The notes: generated from the letters alone by a model not told the origin. Shown: positions 8,079-15,431, numbered from the stretch's first letter. The stretch is DNA of 33,826 nucleotides from Chloroflexota bacterium (GCA_902812455.1 CADDZH010000056.1:1-33826); one strand, 5' to 3'. Program-made: numbers and translations.

Positions 8079-9167
8079 ATGATTATCAGCATTCGCAGGC
8101 AGGCCAGCAACGAGGAGCGGATACAATTGATGGCAGTTGTATCTGGTATTACCGGCTCCCAGCGACCCATAACGACCACAATACTAGATGCGCGCGAGGT
8201 CATTGTGCTGGATGATAACCAGCTCGATGAACAGGCGTATATGCTTCTCAGGCGGCAGGAGGCAGTAGAGCGCCTGGTAGAGGTGGAGACGCCATACCAG
8301 CTCGTGAGCAGGGCTTTCAAGCCGGAAGGCAGCAAGATTGTGATAGGTGATCAGCTTGGCGGCGAGCCTGTCACGGTTGGCGGCCAGGGCGGAATCGATG
8401 CCATTCCTGATCCTGTCATCATGGCCGGGCCATGCTCAGTCGAGAGCCGGGAGCAAATTCTGGCCAGCGCACGGGCAGTGAAGGCAGCGGGGGGCCAGGT
8501 CTTGCGCGGCGGAGTGTTCAAGCCGCGTACTTCACCGTACCAGTTTCAGGGGTTGGGCATCGAGGGATTGCAATTGCTGGCGGAGGCTCGCAGTCTCACG
8601 GGATTGCCGGTGATTACCGAGGTTATGGAGCCTGACATGGTAGAAACGGTTGCTCAGTACGCCGATATTCTACAGGTCGGGAGCCGCAATATGCAAAACT
8701 TTCCACTTTTGCGCGCCGTTGGTCACAACAGTCCCAAACGTCCCATTCTGCTCAAGCGTGGTATGGCAGCCACGATTGAGGAGTGGCTGCTGGCGGCTGA
8801 ATATATTGTAGCGGCCGGCAATTCTAATGTGATCCTCTGCGAGCGCGGCATTCGCAGCTTCGATAACCAGACACGCAATGTGCTTGATCTGACCTGTGTT
8901 CCTCTCTTACACGAATTAACCCACCTGCCCGTAATTGTTGATCCCAGCCATGCCACCGGACGACGCGAGCTGGTGCCAATAATGTCTCGCGCTGCCATCG
9001 CTGCCGGAGCCGATGGCCTGCTGGTGGAAGTCCACCCCGATCCTGATAAAGCGCTGACCGATGGCCACCAGTCGATTGCTGTGGAGCAGCTTTGTTCAAT
9101 CGTGCGCGAGAAAGATGTTTTGATACAGGTGATGCTTGAGTGCAAGCAAACGAAGCAGGTTGTCTGA
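8079..9167 (+). CDS. aroF: 3-deoxy-7-phosphoheptulonate (DAHP) synthase, type I-beta
   Basis: This enzyme condenses phosphoenolpyruvate and erythrose 4-phosphate, the first committed step of the shikimate pathway. The 362-residue protein has an N-terminal ferredoxin/ACT-like regulatory domain (about 1-75) and a TIM-barrel catalytic domain. It aligns well with the Thermotoga maritima type, which is feedback-inhibited through this domain by Tyr and Phe. Key motifs are MAGPCSVE (metal ligand Cys119), KPRTSPY near 148-154, LLKRG, ILCERGIR, VDPSHATGRR and EVHPDPDKA. The ATG at 8079 is preferred over the in-frame TTG at 8019: GGAGAGGA lies 8 bases upstream, the protein then begins MIISIRR like its relatives, and the TTG falls in the terminator T-tract. 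The leader suggests transcription attenuation by tyrosine, a second layer beyond enzyme feedback. Confidence 0.96.
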   Translation: MIISIRRQASNEERIQLMAVVSGITGSQRPITTTILDAREVIVLDDNQLDEQAYMLLRRQEAVERLVEVETPYQLVSRAFKPEGSKIVIGDQLGGEPVTVGGQGGIDAIPDPVIMAGPCSVESREQILASARAVKAAGGQVLRGGVFKPRTSPYQFQGLGIEGLQLLAEARSLTGLPVITEVMEPDMVETVAQYADILQVGSRNMQNFPLLRAVGHNSPKRPILLKRGMAATIEEWLLAAEYIVAAGNSNVILCERGIRSFDNQTRNVLDLTCVPLLHELTHLPVIVDPSHATGRRELVPIMSRAAIAAGADGLLVEVHPDPDKALTDGHQSIAVEQLCSIVREKDVLIQVMLECKQTKQVV

Positions 9168-9236
9168 GCATGGACAAGGATTCGAGAAAGAAATGCGATT
9201 CGCGCGGTTGAACCTATGTTATTTCTTATAGTGTTA

Positions 9237-9245
9237 TGGTATACT
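9237..9245 (+). promoter_or_regulatory. Extended -10 promoter upstream of the ANTAR regulator
   Basis: TGGTATACT matches the TGnTATAAT extended -10 with one mismatch. No good -35 is seen. It would give a leader of about 225 nt containing the structured repeat at 9324-9424. Confidence 0.45.
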
Positions 9246-9323
9246 CTTGATATCTAAGCACCCAGGCTTGCGAGCGTTGGGAGAGCCGCTATACACGTCC
9301 CTGGTGCAAAGTCAAGAAAGCAG

Positions 9324-9424
9324 TTAGGGAATGGGGGGTGCAGGGGGCGAAGCCCCTTGCCGGGGTTTGGGGAACGCGGTCTGGGAGACCGTGTGCTGGG
9401 GACCCAACCTTTCTTATTCCCTAA
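9324..9424 (+). repeat. 101-bp structured element with 9-bp terminal inverted repeats
   Basis: The ends TTAGGGAAT (9324-9332) and ATTCCCTAA (9416-9424) are perfect inverted repeats. Inside are a GAA-loop hairpin GCAGGGGGC/GCCCCTTGC (9340-9360), a stem GGTTTGGG/CCCAACC with one bulge, and within that CGGTCT-GGG-AGACCG. The whole can fold as a multi-arm structure. A second copy of the GAA-loop hairpin and its GCCGGGGTnTGGG flank occurs at 33642-33671, so this is a dispersed repeat. It lies in the probable leader of the ANTAR gene. Confidence 0.65.
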
Positions 9425-9477
9425 AAAGTTAGGTGGTTATGCACCGGGGTTGGTTAAGGATAAAGAGGGATGCACAC

Positions 9478-10050
9478 ATGCCAACACGTGTAATTATTGC
9501 TGATGATGAAACGATCCAGCGTATGGACTTACGAGAGGTGCTGACCAGGCAAGGTTATCTCGTGGTAGGGGAAGCTGGCGATGGCGCAAGCGCTGTAAAT
9601 CTGGCGCGAGAACTCCGCCCCGACCTGGTCGTCATGGATATCAGAATGCCAGACATGGATGGCATCACTGCTGCTGAAACGCTGACTCAAGAAAAGATTG
9701 CCCCGGTATTACTGCTCACTGCCTTCGGTGATCAGCCGCTGGTTGAGCGAGCTAAAGAGGCCGGCGTCGTGAATTATGTCGTGAAGCCACTGCGAGAGAG
9801 CGAAGTTGCTCCCGCTATAGAGATCGCACTTGCCCGCTATGCCGAGTTTCGTGCACTGGAAGAGAGAACGCGTACGCTGGCCGAGCAATTGGAGACGCGC
9901 AAGGTAGTGGAGCGGGCCAAGGGGCTTCTGATGGAGAAGCAGGGACTCACGGAGCAAGAGGCATTTCGCAAGATTCAGAAGGCCAGCATGAATAATCGCA
10001 AGTCCATGCGCGAGGTGGCAGAGGCCATTCTTTTGACCAACGAAATGTGA
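9478..10050 (+). CDS. Response regulator with REC and ANTAR domains (PdtaR-like)
   Basis: A two-component regulator of 190 residues. The N-terminal receiver domain (1-120) has acidic residues D9/D10, phospho-acceptor Asp54 in VVMDIRMPDMDG, the conserved Thr near LLLTAF, and Lys in YVVKPL. A short coiled coil follows, then an ANTAR domain (about 130-188: ERAKGLLMEKQGLTEQEAF and the later KSMREVAEAI). ANTAR proteins bind paired RNA hairpins and act as antiterminators. No histidine kinase gene is in the window. The ATG at 9478 is chosen because AGAGGGA lies 7 bases upstream and the receiver domain begins there. In-frame starts at 9433 and 9439 would add a non-homologous tail. An intrinsic terminator follows. 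Confidence 0.93.
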   Translation: MPTRVIIADDETIQRMDLREVLTRQGYLVVGEAGDGASAVNLARELRPDLVVMDIRMPDMDGITAAETLTQEKIAPVLLLTAFGDQPLVERAKEAGVVNYVVKPLRESEVAPAIEIALARYAEFRALEERTRTLAEQLETRKVVERAKGLLMEKQGLTEQEAFRKIQKASMNNRKSMREVAEAILLTNEM

Positions 10051-10080
10051 GGCGTGGCATCGTTGCTACGCCTTTCTTTG
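10050..10080 (+). terminator. Intrinsic terminator after the ANTAR gene
   Basis: AGGCGTGGCA (10050-10059) pairs with TGCTACGCCT (10064-10073), a 10-bp stem with one G-U pair around a TCGT loop, followed by TTCTTTG. The next gene starts only 20 bases later, so partial read-through or a promoter inside the regulator gene must serve it. Confidence 0.62.
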
Positions 10081-10100
10081 TCTAGTAAAGCTAAGAAGAG

Positions 10101-11126
10101 ATGGTACCAACAACCCATACAGAGAACGTTGTTGTCATCGTTGGTATTCGCTTTCGCCCGGCAGGGCGTATCTATTACTTCGACCCACAAGGGCAGACTT
10201 TTACCACAGGCCAGTATGTGATTGTTGAAACGGTGCGTGGAGTAGAGGCCGGGCGCGTAGTTATTGCTTCAAAGAAAATAGCTGAAAGCGAGCTGAGCGA
10301 CCCGCTCAAGCCGGTACTGCGGCTGGCGACCGAAGACGAGCTACGCATGATGCTCTCCTTCAAGAGCAAGGAGAAAGAGGCGCTCGTACAGTGTGCACGG
10401 CTGGTCGCCCAGCACAAGCTACCGATGAAGCTGGTCGAGGCCGAATATACCTTTGATGGGAGCCGGTTGACATTTTATTTTACAGCCGAGGAGCGGGTTG
10501 ACTTTCGCGCGCTTGTGCGGGACCTGGCAGCGACCTTCCATACCCGCATCGAACTGCGCCAGATTGGAGCGAGAGACCAGGCCAAATTGCAGGGTGGACT
10601 GGGGCCGTGTGGAAAAACGCTGTGCTGTAGTTCCTGGATTACAGAATTTGGGGTGATCTCAATCAAGATGGCGAAGGAGCAGGGGCTTCCCCTCAATCCT
10701 TCGAAGATTTCCGGTGTCTGCGGTCGCTTATTGTGCTGTCTTTCGTATGAAAACGAGAACTACATCGAGGCGAAGCGGTTAATGCCGCAAATCGGCGCCA
10801 TTCTGGAGACGCCAAGCGGCCCCGGCAAGGTCGTTTCGGTCAATGTCCCGAAGAACTCGGTTGAGGTCATGCTTGAAAGCGGCGCTACTATTCAGGTGCC
10901 GGTAGGGCTTCTGGGAGGGTCAGGACAGGCGCCGCGAGGGTGCGGCAGTTGTAGCGCGAGGAACGGTGGCTGTGGCAGTTGTAGCGCGAGAAGTGGGGGA
11001 GGATGTGGAAAATGTGGCAATGGAGGCTGTGGCAAGGGCAGTTGTAGCTGCGGTAAAGGTGGCTGCGGATCATGTGCTGTCAGGCGCAAGCAAGGCCAAC
11101 TGGATTATGACAATGATTCGGTGTAA
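10101..11126 (+). CDS. ricT: PSP1/RicT (YaaT)-family protein with Cys-rich tail
   Basis: A 341-residue member of the PSP1 C-terminal domain family. In Bacillus, RicT (YaaT) joins RicA and RicF in an Fe-S-containing complex that works with RNase Y in mRNA processing and affects development. The core (about 10-270) is intact, with two conserved Cys clusters: GPCGKTLCC (C170, C175, C176) and GVCGRLLCC (C207, C212, C213). Residues 274-330 are an added Gly/Cys-rich tail with 11 cysteines in CGSC and CGKC units, which is not part of the usual family. The tail may bind metal or an Fe-S cluster, by inference only. The ATG directly follows AAGAAGAG, so start spacing is poor, but no better in-frame start exists. 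No ricA or ricF is nearby. The upstream ANTAR gene also points to RNA-level control. Confidence 0.9.
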   Translation: MVPTTHTENVVVIVGIRFRPAGRIYYFDPQGQTFTTGQYVIVETVRGVEAGRVVIASKKIAESELSDPLKPVLRLATEDELRMMLSFKSKEKEALVQCARLVAQHKLPMKLVEAEYTFDGSRLTFYFTAEERVDFRALVRDLAATFHTRIELRQIGARDQAKLQGGLGPCGKTLCCSSWITEFGVISIKMAKEQGLPLNPSKISGVCGRLLCCLSYENENYIEAKRLMPQIGAILETPSGPGKVVSVNVPKNSVEVMLESGATIQVPVGLLGGSGQAPRGCGSCSARNGGCGSCSARSGGGCGKCGNGGCGKGSCSCGKGGCGSCAVRRKQGQLDYDNDSV

Positions 11127-11180
11127 TCACGGGCAGGTATCGCCCTGAGAGATCTGTGCTTTCGAGAGCGAGAGCCAGGA

Positions 11181-11207
11181 GGGTAGGGGCACGGCTTGCC
11201 CCTGCCC
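11181..11207 (+). repeat. Hairpin repeat in the ricT-SPFH gap
   Basis: GGGTAGGGGCA pairs with TGCCCCTGCCC (11-bp stem, one G-U pair) around CGGCT. There is no T-tract. It resembles other GTAGGGGC-type intergenic hairpins in this window and could protect or end the upstream transcript. Confidence 0.5.
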
Positions 11208-11252
11208 TGATTATCTACACAAATACCGCTGACGAGAGGGAGGGCAAGCATT

Positions 11253-12869
11253 ATGTCATCAGAATGGAATGAACCAGGCGCAGGCGCGACATGGCAGAAT
11301 GCTGGCAGCCTGGATTGGGACGATTCGTATGAAGAGATACCATCTCTCTCCTTTGAAGAGAACGAAATCGAGGAGGATGACATTGAGCAGGGAGACATCC
11401 CGGCAACGCACAGTCCTCCACCTTCGGCAGAGGAAGAGCCTGCCCTGGATGAGCTGGTGGAGCCCTTTGCGACAAAATTTGAAGCATTCCAGGAATTTGG
11501 GCGGCACTTACTTCCGGTACTTATCCCATTGCTTTTAGGTGGATTAACCTTCTTATTTGTTCTTCCCTTTGCCTTGCGCAATCAGGCCTATGTGCATGCT
11601 GACTATCTCTGGATAATAGGGCTGATCATCGTAGCGCTGGCCATATTGCAGGGTACGATCCTTGCGTATACGGACATCAATGATGTGTTCTGGTTGCTCG
11701 CCATAGCCGTTGGCTTTTGCCTCTTTGCGCTCGTTGGCTTCTTTGCCATCTTTGGGCCTCTGGTCGCTGCAATCGTCTTTGTCCTGCTGGCGATTGTTGG
11801 CATTGTTGCTATTCGCAGCTATATCCATCCGGTGCCAGAAGGGACCGTTGATGTTGTTTACGCGTTCGGTAAATACAGCCGCACGCTCTATCCCGGCGCT
11901 AACTTCTTACTGCCATGGGAGCGGGTTGAGAGCCATTTGCCGGCACGGGAAATCATCTGGACATCTCCCGAACAGGTTGTGCAAGTCTCGCACAATCAGG
12001 ATGTGCATCTCAAAGCTATGCTGTCATATCAACTGGTGCCAGAAGATGCTCACCTTGTTGTCGTAGAGCTCCCGGCTGGCAAATGGGAAGAGCATATACA
12101 CGACCTGTTCTGCACGCTATTACAGGCTGCCGCAGGCAAGCTATCGGCAGACGATTTTCTCTTATGGCCACAGCCTGCCCGTTCGAACCAGCGCTCTGAG
12201 GCAAACTTCGGCCACCTCGATGAGGAATCGCCTCATCGCGAGTTCCTCAACAACCTCTTGTTCCAGCAAATGAGGGATAAAGTTGCCCTCTGGGGGGTGC
12301 AAATCAACTGGGTACAAATTCGTGATGTGATACTAACGCCTCACGCATCCCCTACAGTGCAGCGTGAGCCGGTGGCGCCAGAAGTGGCCGGGAATGCAGG
12401 GAATACAACTGGAACAGCCACTGCATCGATGCCATCTTTCCAGAGCGGCTTTTCTTCCATGAATGCAGGTATAGACAATGATATCACAGAGAAGATGGAC
12501 TTTGTGCCGCCGGCGGCTTCACCAGCGGGAATGCCTCCCCAGGGAAATGAACCTCCTGTGCCCACGAAGCTCCCTTCGGAAGAAGTGCTTATCCAGGCAT
12601 ATAAACAGGTGCAAGAGGGAAAAATCAGGTCTCCAGAGGCAATCAGGAGTATTGCTGCAAAGTTTCAAGCCGTCGCGGCCGATTCCGAAGCCAGCCAGAA
12701 AGTGAGCTTTGATGCAGCCCTTGCCGCCCGCGCCTTATATGAGAGGGCCGCGCTGTATGAGCGACATGGCCATGGCCGGGGCAGCAGCGATGAGACGCCC
12801 CCCATATCAATGCCCGGTGAACGCACACCTCGCCCTCCCAAAGAAGAGAACCTGACATCGGGTGGCTAG
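11253..12869 (+). CDS. SPFH/Band-7 (stomatin-like) membrane protein, 538 aa
   Basis: A membrane protein with an acidic, probably cytoplasmic N-terminus (1-70) and about four hydrophobic segments (near 85-107, 116-138, 143-165 and 166-188). An SPFH domain follows from about residue 192 (VPEGTVDVVYAFGKYSRTLYPG, then LLPWERVESHLPAREI). It keeps the typical sequence V-x-S-x-D/N-x-x-x-x-x-x-x-x-Y-x-L (QVSHNQDVHLKAMLSYQLV). A low-complexity Pro-rich linker (about 370-445) and a helical C-terminal segment (about 445-500) come last. SPFH proteins form membrane rings or microdomains. The partner and role here are unknown. GAGGGAGGG upstream supports the start. No NfeD or FtsH partner gene is adjacent. 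The multi-span hydrophobic N-terminus is larger than the single anchor of classic stomatins. Confidence 0.82.
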   Translation: MSSEWNEPGAGATWQNAGSLDWDDSYEEIPSLSFEENEIEEDDIEQGDIPATHSPPPSAEEEPALDELVEPFATKFEAFQEFGRHLLPVLIPLLLGGLTFLFVLPFALRNQAYVHADYLWIIGLIIVALAILQGTILAYTDINDVFWLLAIAVGFCLFALVGFFAIFGPLVAAIVFVLLAIVGIVAIRSYIHPVPEGTVDVVYAFGKYSRTLYPGANFLLPWERVESHLPAREIIWTSPEQVVQVSHNQDVHLKAMLSYQLVPEDAHLVVVELPAGKWEEHIHDLFCTLLQAAAGKLSADDFLLWPQPARSNQRSEANFGHLDEESPHREFLNNLLFQQMRDKVALWGVQINWVQIRDVILTPHASPTVQREPVAPEVAGNAGNTTGTATASMPSFQSGFSSMNAGIDNDITEKMDFVPPAASPAGMPPQGNEPPVPTKLPSEEVLIQAYKQVQEGKIRSPEAIRSIAAKFQAVAADSEASQKVSFDAALAARALYERAALYERHGHGRGSSDETPPISMPGERTPRPPKEENLTSGG

Positions 12870-12910
12870 TCTCTGGGGGCGATAATGCGGATTAACAAAA
12901 TGATCCCTCT

Positions 12911-13008
12911 ATGTCATCCTAAGCGCAGCGAAGGATCTCTGTCGATCGGCAGCGGATGCTTCCCCTTCGCTGCGCTCAGGGCTTCGGCTCACGCGCTCAG
13001 CATGACAT
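12911..13008. repeat. Dispersed palindromic repeat, copy A
   Basis: It starts ATGTCATCCTAAGCGCAGCG and ends CGCTCAGCATGACAT, so the ends are imperfect inverted repeats. It is close to the reverse complement of copy C at 19633-19732 (shared GATCGGCA core and GGGCTTCGGCTCACGCGCTC arm). It lies between converging SPFH and HIT genes. Confidence 0.85.
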
Positions 13009-13011
13009 GCC

Positions 13012-13503
13012 CTACTTGACGGCCTCTATGGCTTTTGTGAGTTCCTGGTAGACGCTATCCAGGTGCTGGGGCATGACCTTCACATCGGCAAGCACAGGCA
13101 TAAAATTGGTGTCGCCGTTCCAGCGAGGTACGACATGTAAATGCACGTGCTCGGCAAAGCCCGCGCCTGCCACTTTCCCCTCGTTGATGCCCATGTTGAA
13201 CCCATCAGGTTTCATAGCGAAGCGCAACGCACGCAGAGCGAGCTGCGCCTGTGCCATTAATTCAGCGAGCGTAGCAGCATCCAGGTCTTCAATTGAACTG
13301 ACATGTTTGTAGGGCGCGATCATGAGATGCCCGTTGTTGTACGGGTAGAGATTCAGCATCATGAAGCAGTATTCGCCACGATAAAGGATATACTCTTCTG
13401 CATCACGATGTGCGGCTGGCTTGGTACAAAAAATATCCTCTTTTGTCCGCTCTGCTTGGGGCGCGATGTAATCCATGCGCCAGGGTGCCCATAACTGTTT
13501 CAT
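13012..13503 (-). CDS. HIT-family hydrolase/transferase (Ap4A-type)
   Basis: A 163-residue histidine-triad protein. The active-site motif H119-V-H121-L-H123-V-V-P is intact, with the supporting NxGxxAGAGFAEH segment just before it and the NLYPYNNGHLMIAPYKH strand-turn region near 51-67. The N-terminus WAPWRMDYI is typical of the diadenosine-polyphosphate phosphorylase/hydrolase-like branch found in Gram-positives and Chloroflexota. The exact substrate (Ap4A, AMP-lysine or another nucleotide conjugate) cannot be read from sequence. No Shine-Dalgarno precedes the ATG, but a TGTTATATT extended -10 ends 7 bases before it, so the mRNA is probably leaderless. The gene is monocistronic, with an HxlR gene 39 bp upstream on the same strand. 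Confidence 0.92.
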   Translation of the reverse strand: MKQLWAPWRMDYIAPQAERTKEDIFCTKPAAHRDAEEYILYRGEYCFMMLNLYPYNNGHLMIAPYKHVSSIEDLDAATLAELMAQAQLALRALRFAMKPDGFNMGINEGKVAGAGFAEHVHLHVVPRWNGDTNFMPVLADVKVMPQHLDSVYQELTKAIEAVK

Positions 13504-13510
13504 AGTAGGT

Positions 13511-13519
13511 AATATAACA
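13511..13519 (-). promoter_or_regulatory. Extended -10 promoter for a leaderless HIT mRNA
   Basis: On the minus strand TGTTATATT ends 7 bases before the HIT ATG, which would place the start of transcription at or next to the start codon. No Shine-Dalgarno is visible. Confidence 0.45.
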
Positions 13520-13542
13520 CAATCAAGGCCAAATGTGTGTTT

Positions 13543-13944
13543 TTAAGCTTCTTCGGCTGGTTCAGCGGGAGGGACTGCATCGGGCAATGCAATCCACTCA
13601 TCTGCCCATTTGTGGATAGTTTCCACGACGGGCGCCAGCGCACGACCCTTGGCGGTGAGCTGGTATTCGACGCGCACGGGGATATGAGGATACACGATGC
13701 GCTCGACGATGCCCTCAGCCTCCAGCTCGCGCAAGCGATCGCTGAGCACGCGGTCAGAAAGCCCTTCCACCGTTGTCGTTAGTTCACAAAACCGTTGGGG
13801 GCCGCGCAAAAGAGTATCCAGGAGCAGACCCGTCCAGCGCTTTCCGAGCAATTGTGTGGCGCGCTCAAAGCGTGGACAGATGCCCTCCTCAGATGAGGGA
13901 TGGGCCGCGTTTATGGATGCTGGTGTGGTTGGCTTCGTTGCCAT
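13543..13944 (-). CDS. HxlR-family winged-helix transcription regulator
   Basis: A DNA-binding regulator of about 133 residues. It has the HxlR pattern: an early Cys in GICPRFERATQLLGKRWTG, then LLRGPQRFCEL, the recognition region GLSDRVLSDRLREL, and the wing EGIVERIVYPHIPVRVEYQLT. The conserved Cys may sense redox or electrophiles, as in related HxlR and HypR proteins. The start at 13944 is preferred because AAAGGA precedes it by 10 bases. The ATG at 13968 in the same frame (141 aa) has no Shine-Dalgarno and overlaps a TGTTATG operator-like half-site. A 14-bp palindrome at the predicted transcription start suggests autorepression. The gene lies between HIT and MBL-fold genes. Which neighbour it controls is not clear. 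Confidence 0.92.
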   Translation of the reverse strand: MATKPTTPASINAAHPSSEEGICPRFERATQLLGKRWTGLLLDTLLRGPQRFCELTTTVEGLSDRVLSDRLRELEAEGIVERIVYPHIPVRVEYQLTAKGRALAPVVETIHKWADEWIALPDAVPPAEPAEEA

Positions 13945-14003
13945 CTTGTGCCTGTCCTTTCCGGTCATATGTTATGAAGGAACCAGACCGGGATTACCAT
14001 TAA

Positions 14004-14017
14004 CATAACATGTTATG
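14004..14017. promoter_or_regulatory. Palindromic operator upstream of the HxlR gene
   Basis: CATAACATGTTATG is a perfect 14-bp palindrome. A further half-site (ATGTTATG) lies at 13969-13976, over the upstream start codon. The palindrome covers the transcription start expected from the -10 at 14022-14027, the right place for repression by HxlR itself. Confidence 0.55.
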
Positions 14018-14021
14018 CTCT

Positions 14022-14030
14022 AGTATATCA
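14022..14030 (-). promoter_or_regulatory. Extended -10 promoter of the HxlR gene
   Basis: Minus-strand TGATATACT fits TGnTATAAT with one mismatch. The start of transcription would fall near 14014, inside the palindrome. Confidence 0.5.
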
Positions 14031-14079
14031 TGTTTTCTGCTCTAAGGCAAGAGATGTTGCTTATAAAAAGTAAGCGAGG

Positions 14080-14114
14080 GTAGGGGCGAGGGCCAGCCTC
14101 GTCCTGGCTCCTAC
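14080..14114 (-). repeat. Hairpin at the 3' end of the MBL gene
   Basis: GTAGGGGC (14080-14087) and GCTCCTAC (14107-14114) pair with one mismatch. The hairpin overlaps the MBL stop codon. A run of five T on the minus strand begins about 10 bases further on, too far for a standard intrinsic terminator. It resembles other GTAGGGGC repeats here. Confidence 0.35.
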
Positions 14115-15139
14115 ATCGCATGGTAGAGGATGAAGCCATCAGTCGTCTTGATCTGCCCAACCATGCCTGCCATACGCATGTGCTCAAGGTGAGAAAGCAC
14201 CTCGGCAACAGCCATGCGCTTCGCTTCGTCGCCTGTCATACGCTGGCTAAAGAGCTGTTGCGCAAGTTGGTAAGCGTTCTGCGCTTGCCCATCCATAAGC
14301 GCGAGGAGCTGCATTTCGCGCTGGCGGTGATGTTCAATGATTTCCTCGACGCGCCCGGCCAGATCCTCGAACGGCTCACCATGACCAGGTAAGACAATGC
14401 TTGCAGGCAGCGCCGAGACCTTGCGTAACGAGTCGAGGTAGTCTCCCAGCGGATTGGGGCGATCGTTCGCCGAGTAGAGGCCAACATTGGGCGTGATGCG
14501 TGGCAAGACATGATCGGCGGCGAGAAAAACGCCATCACGCTCGCGGAAGAGGCAAATATGCCCATCAGAGTGCCCAGGCGTCCAGATCACGAGGTAACGC
14601 TCGCCTGCCAGCTCAAGGTATTGCCCATCCTCAACGGGTATAATCACATCATGAGGCGGAACGCAAATGATCGTGCGGATCACATCTGGCGGAGTGTGCG
14701 CGTACCAGAAATCGGTTGGAGGTAGGCCATGCTGCAAGAAAAATTGCGAGACACGCCCAAAGCGCCGGGGCATAGTACCTGACCAGATAAGCTGGACGCT
14801 GGCCTCATCAATCGGATGCATATAGACAGCCGCTCCGCTCTGCTGCTGTAGTTCACCTGAAAGCCCAACGTGATCAGGATGATGGTGGGTAAGCACAATC
14901 GCGCGTAGGCGGTCGATGCTCAGCCCAGCTTTTTGCAGCCCTTGAGCAAAAGCCTCATGTGCCTCCGGTGTTCCCATGCCGGTATCAATTAAGGCCCACT
15001 CACCATTGCTTCCAACAAGAGCGTGCATATTGACAGTGCGCAGGGGAAATGGGATAGGGACAGTCAGTTTCCAGATGCCAGCCGCTACTTCGCGAGCTCC
15101 GGGAAGTGCTTCCGGCTGCCGTGATGAAGGTTGATACAT
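14111..15139 (-). CDS. MBL-fold metallo-hydrolase, 342 aa
   Basis: A metallo-beta-lactamase-fold hydrolase with a complete two-metal site: THHHPDH (H85, H87, D89, H90), H190 in TPGHSDGH, D209 in AADH, and H253 in LPGHGEP. The C-terminal part (about 265-342) is a helical/winged-helix extension (YQLAQQLF, later AVAEVLSHLEHMRMAGMV), as in the LACTB2/glyoxalase-II-like MBL group with a C-terminal winged helix. The substrate is unknown. Hydrolysis of a thioester, lactone or nucleic acid would be typical of the fold. AAAGGA lies 10 bases before the ATG. It is upstream of the HxlR gene on the same strand, with about 140 bp between them, and the HxlR gene has its own promoter. Confidence 0.9.
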   Translation of the reverse strand: MYQPSSRQPEALPGAREVAAGIWKLTVPIPFPLRTVNMHALVGSNGEWALIDTGMGTPEAHEAFAQGLQKAGLSIDRLRAIVLTHHHPDHVGLSGELQQQSGAAVYMHPIDEASVQLIWSGTMPRRFGRVSQFFLQHGLPPTDFWYAHTPPDVIRTIICVPPHDVIIPVEDGQYLELAGERYLVIWTPGHSDGHICLFRERDGVFLAADHVLPRITPNVGLYSANDRPNPLGDYLDSLRKVSALPASIVLPGHGEPFEDLAGRVEEIIEHHRQREMQLLALMDGQAQNAYQLAQQLFSQRMTGDEAKRMAVAEVLSHLEHMRMAGMVGQIKTTDGFILYHAM

Positions 15140-15250
15140 GAAGAGGTTATCCTTTAATCCTTTGTTTTCGTAAGTTACTCACTGGTTGAATATATTCTCC
15201 CTTGATTGTATTGTGCAGAATGAGGTTGTGTCAAATTGAGGATCATAAAG

Positions 15251-15374
15251 CATGTCATCCTGAGCGGATGAAATGTCATCCTGAGCGAAGCGAAGGATCT
15301 CAGCCGTTAGGCATTGGATGCTACGCTCAGGATGACATAGCTTCGCTGAACCTTCGTTGCACTCAGCATGACAT
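15251..15374. repeat. Dispersed palindromic repeat, copy B (compound)
   Basis: It contains ATGTCATCCTGAGCG twice (15252 and 15273), then GAAGCGAAGGATCTC, an internal GCTCAGGATGACAT, and ends with CTCAGCATGACATG. It appears to be two nested or partly duplicated units of the same family as copies A, C and D. It lies between the divergent MBL gene and mraZ. Confidence 0.8.
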
Positions 15375-15431
15375 GATTGGGCCTGAGATATGCCAAATAG
15401 TCCCATTTTGTATCAGAATGCTTCGCTGGCT

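Noticed and set aside
9324..9424. Insertion sequence
   Set aside because: It has terminal inverted repeats but is only 101 bp with no transposase and no clear target duplication, so it is listed as a repeat element.
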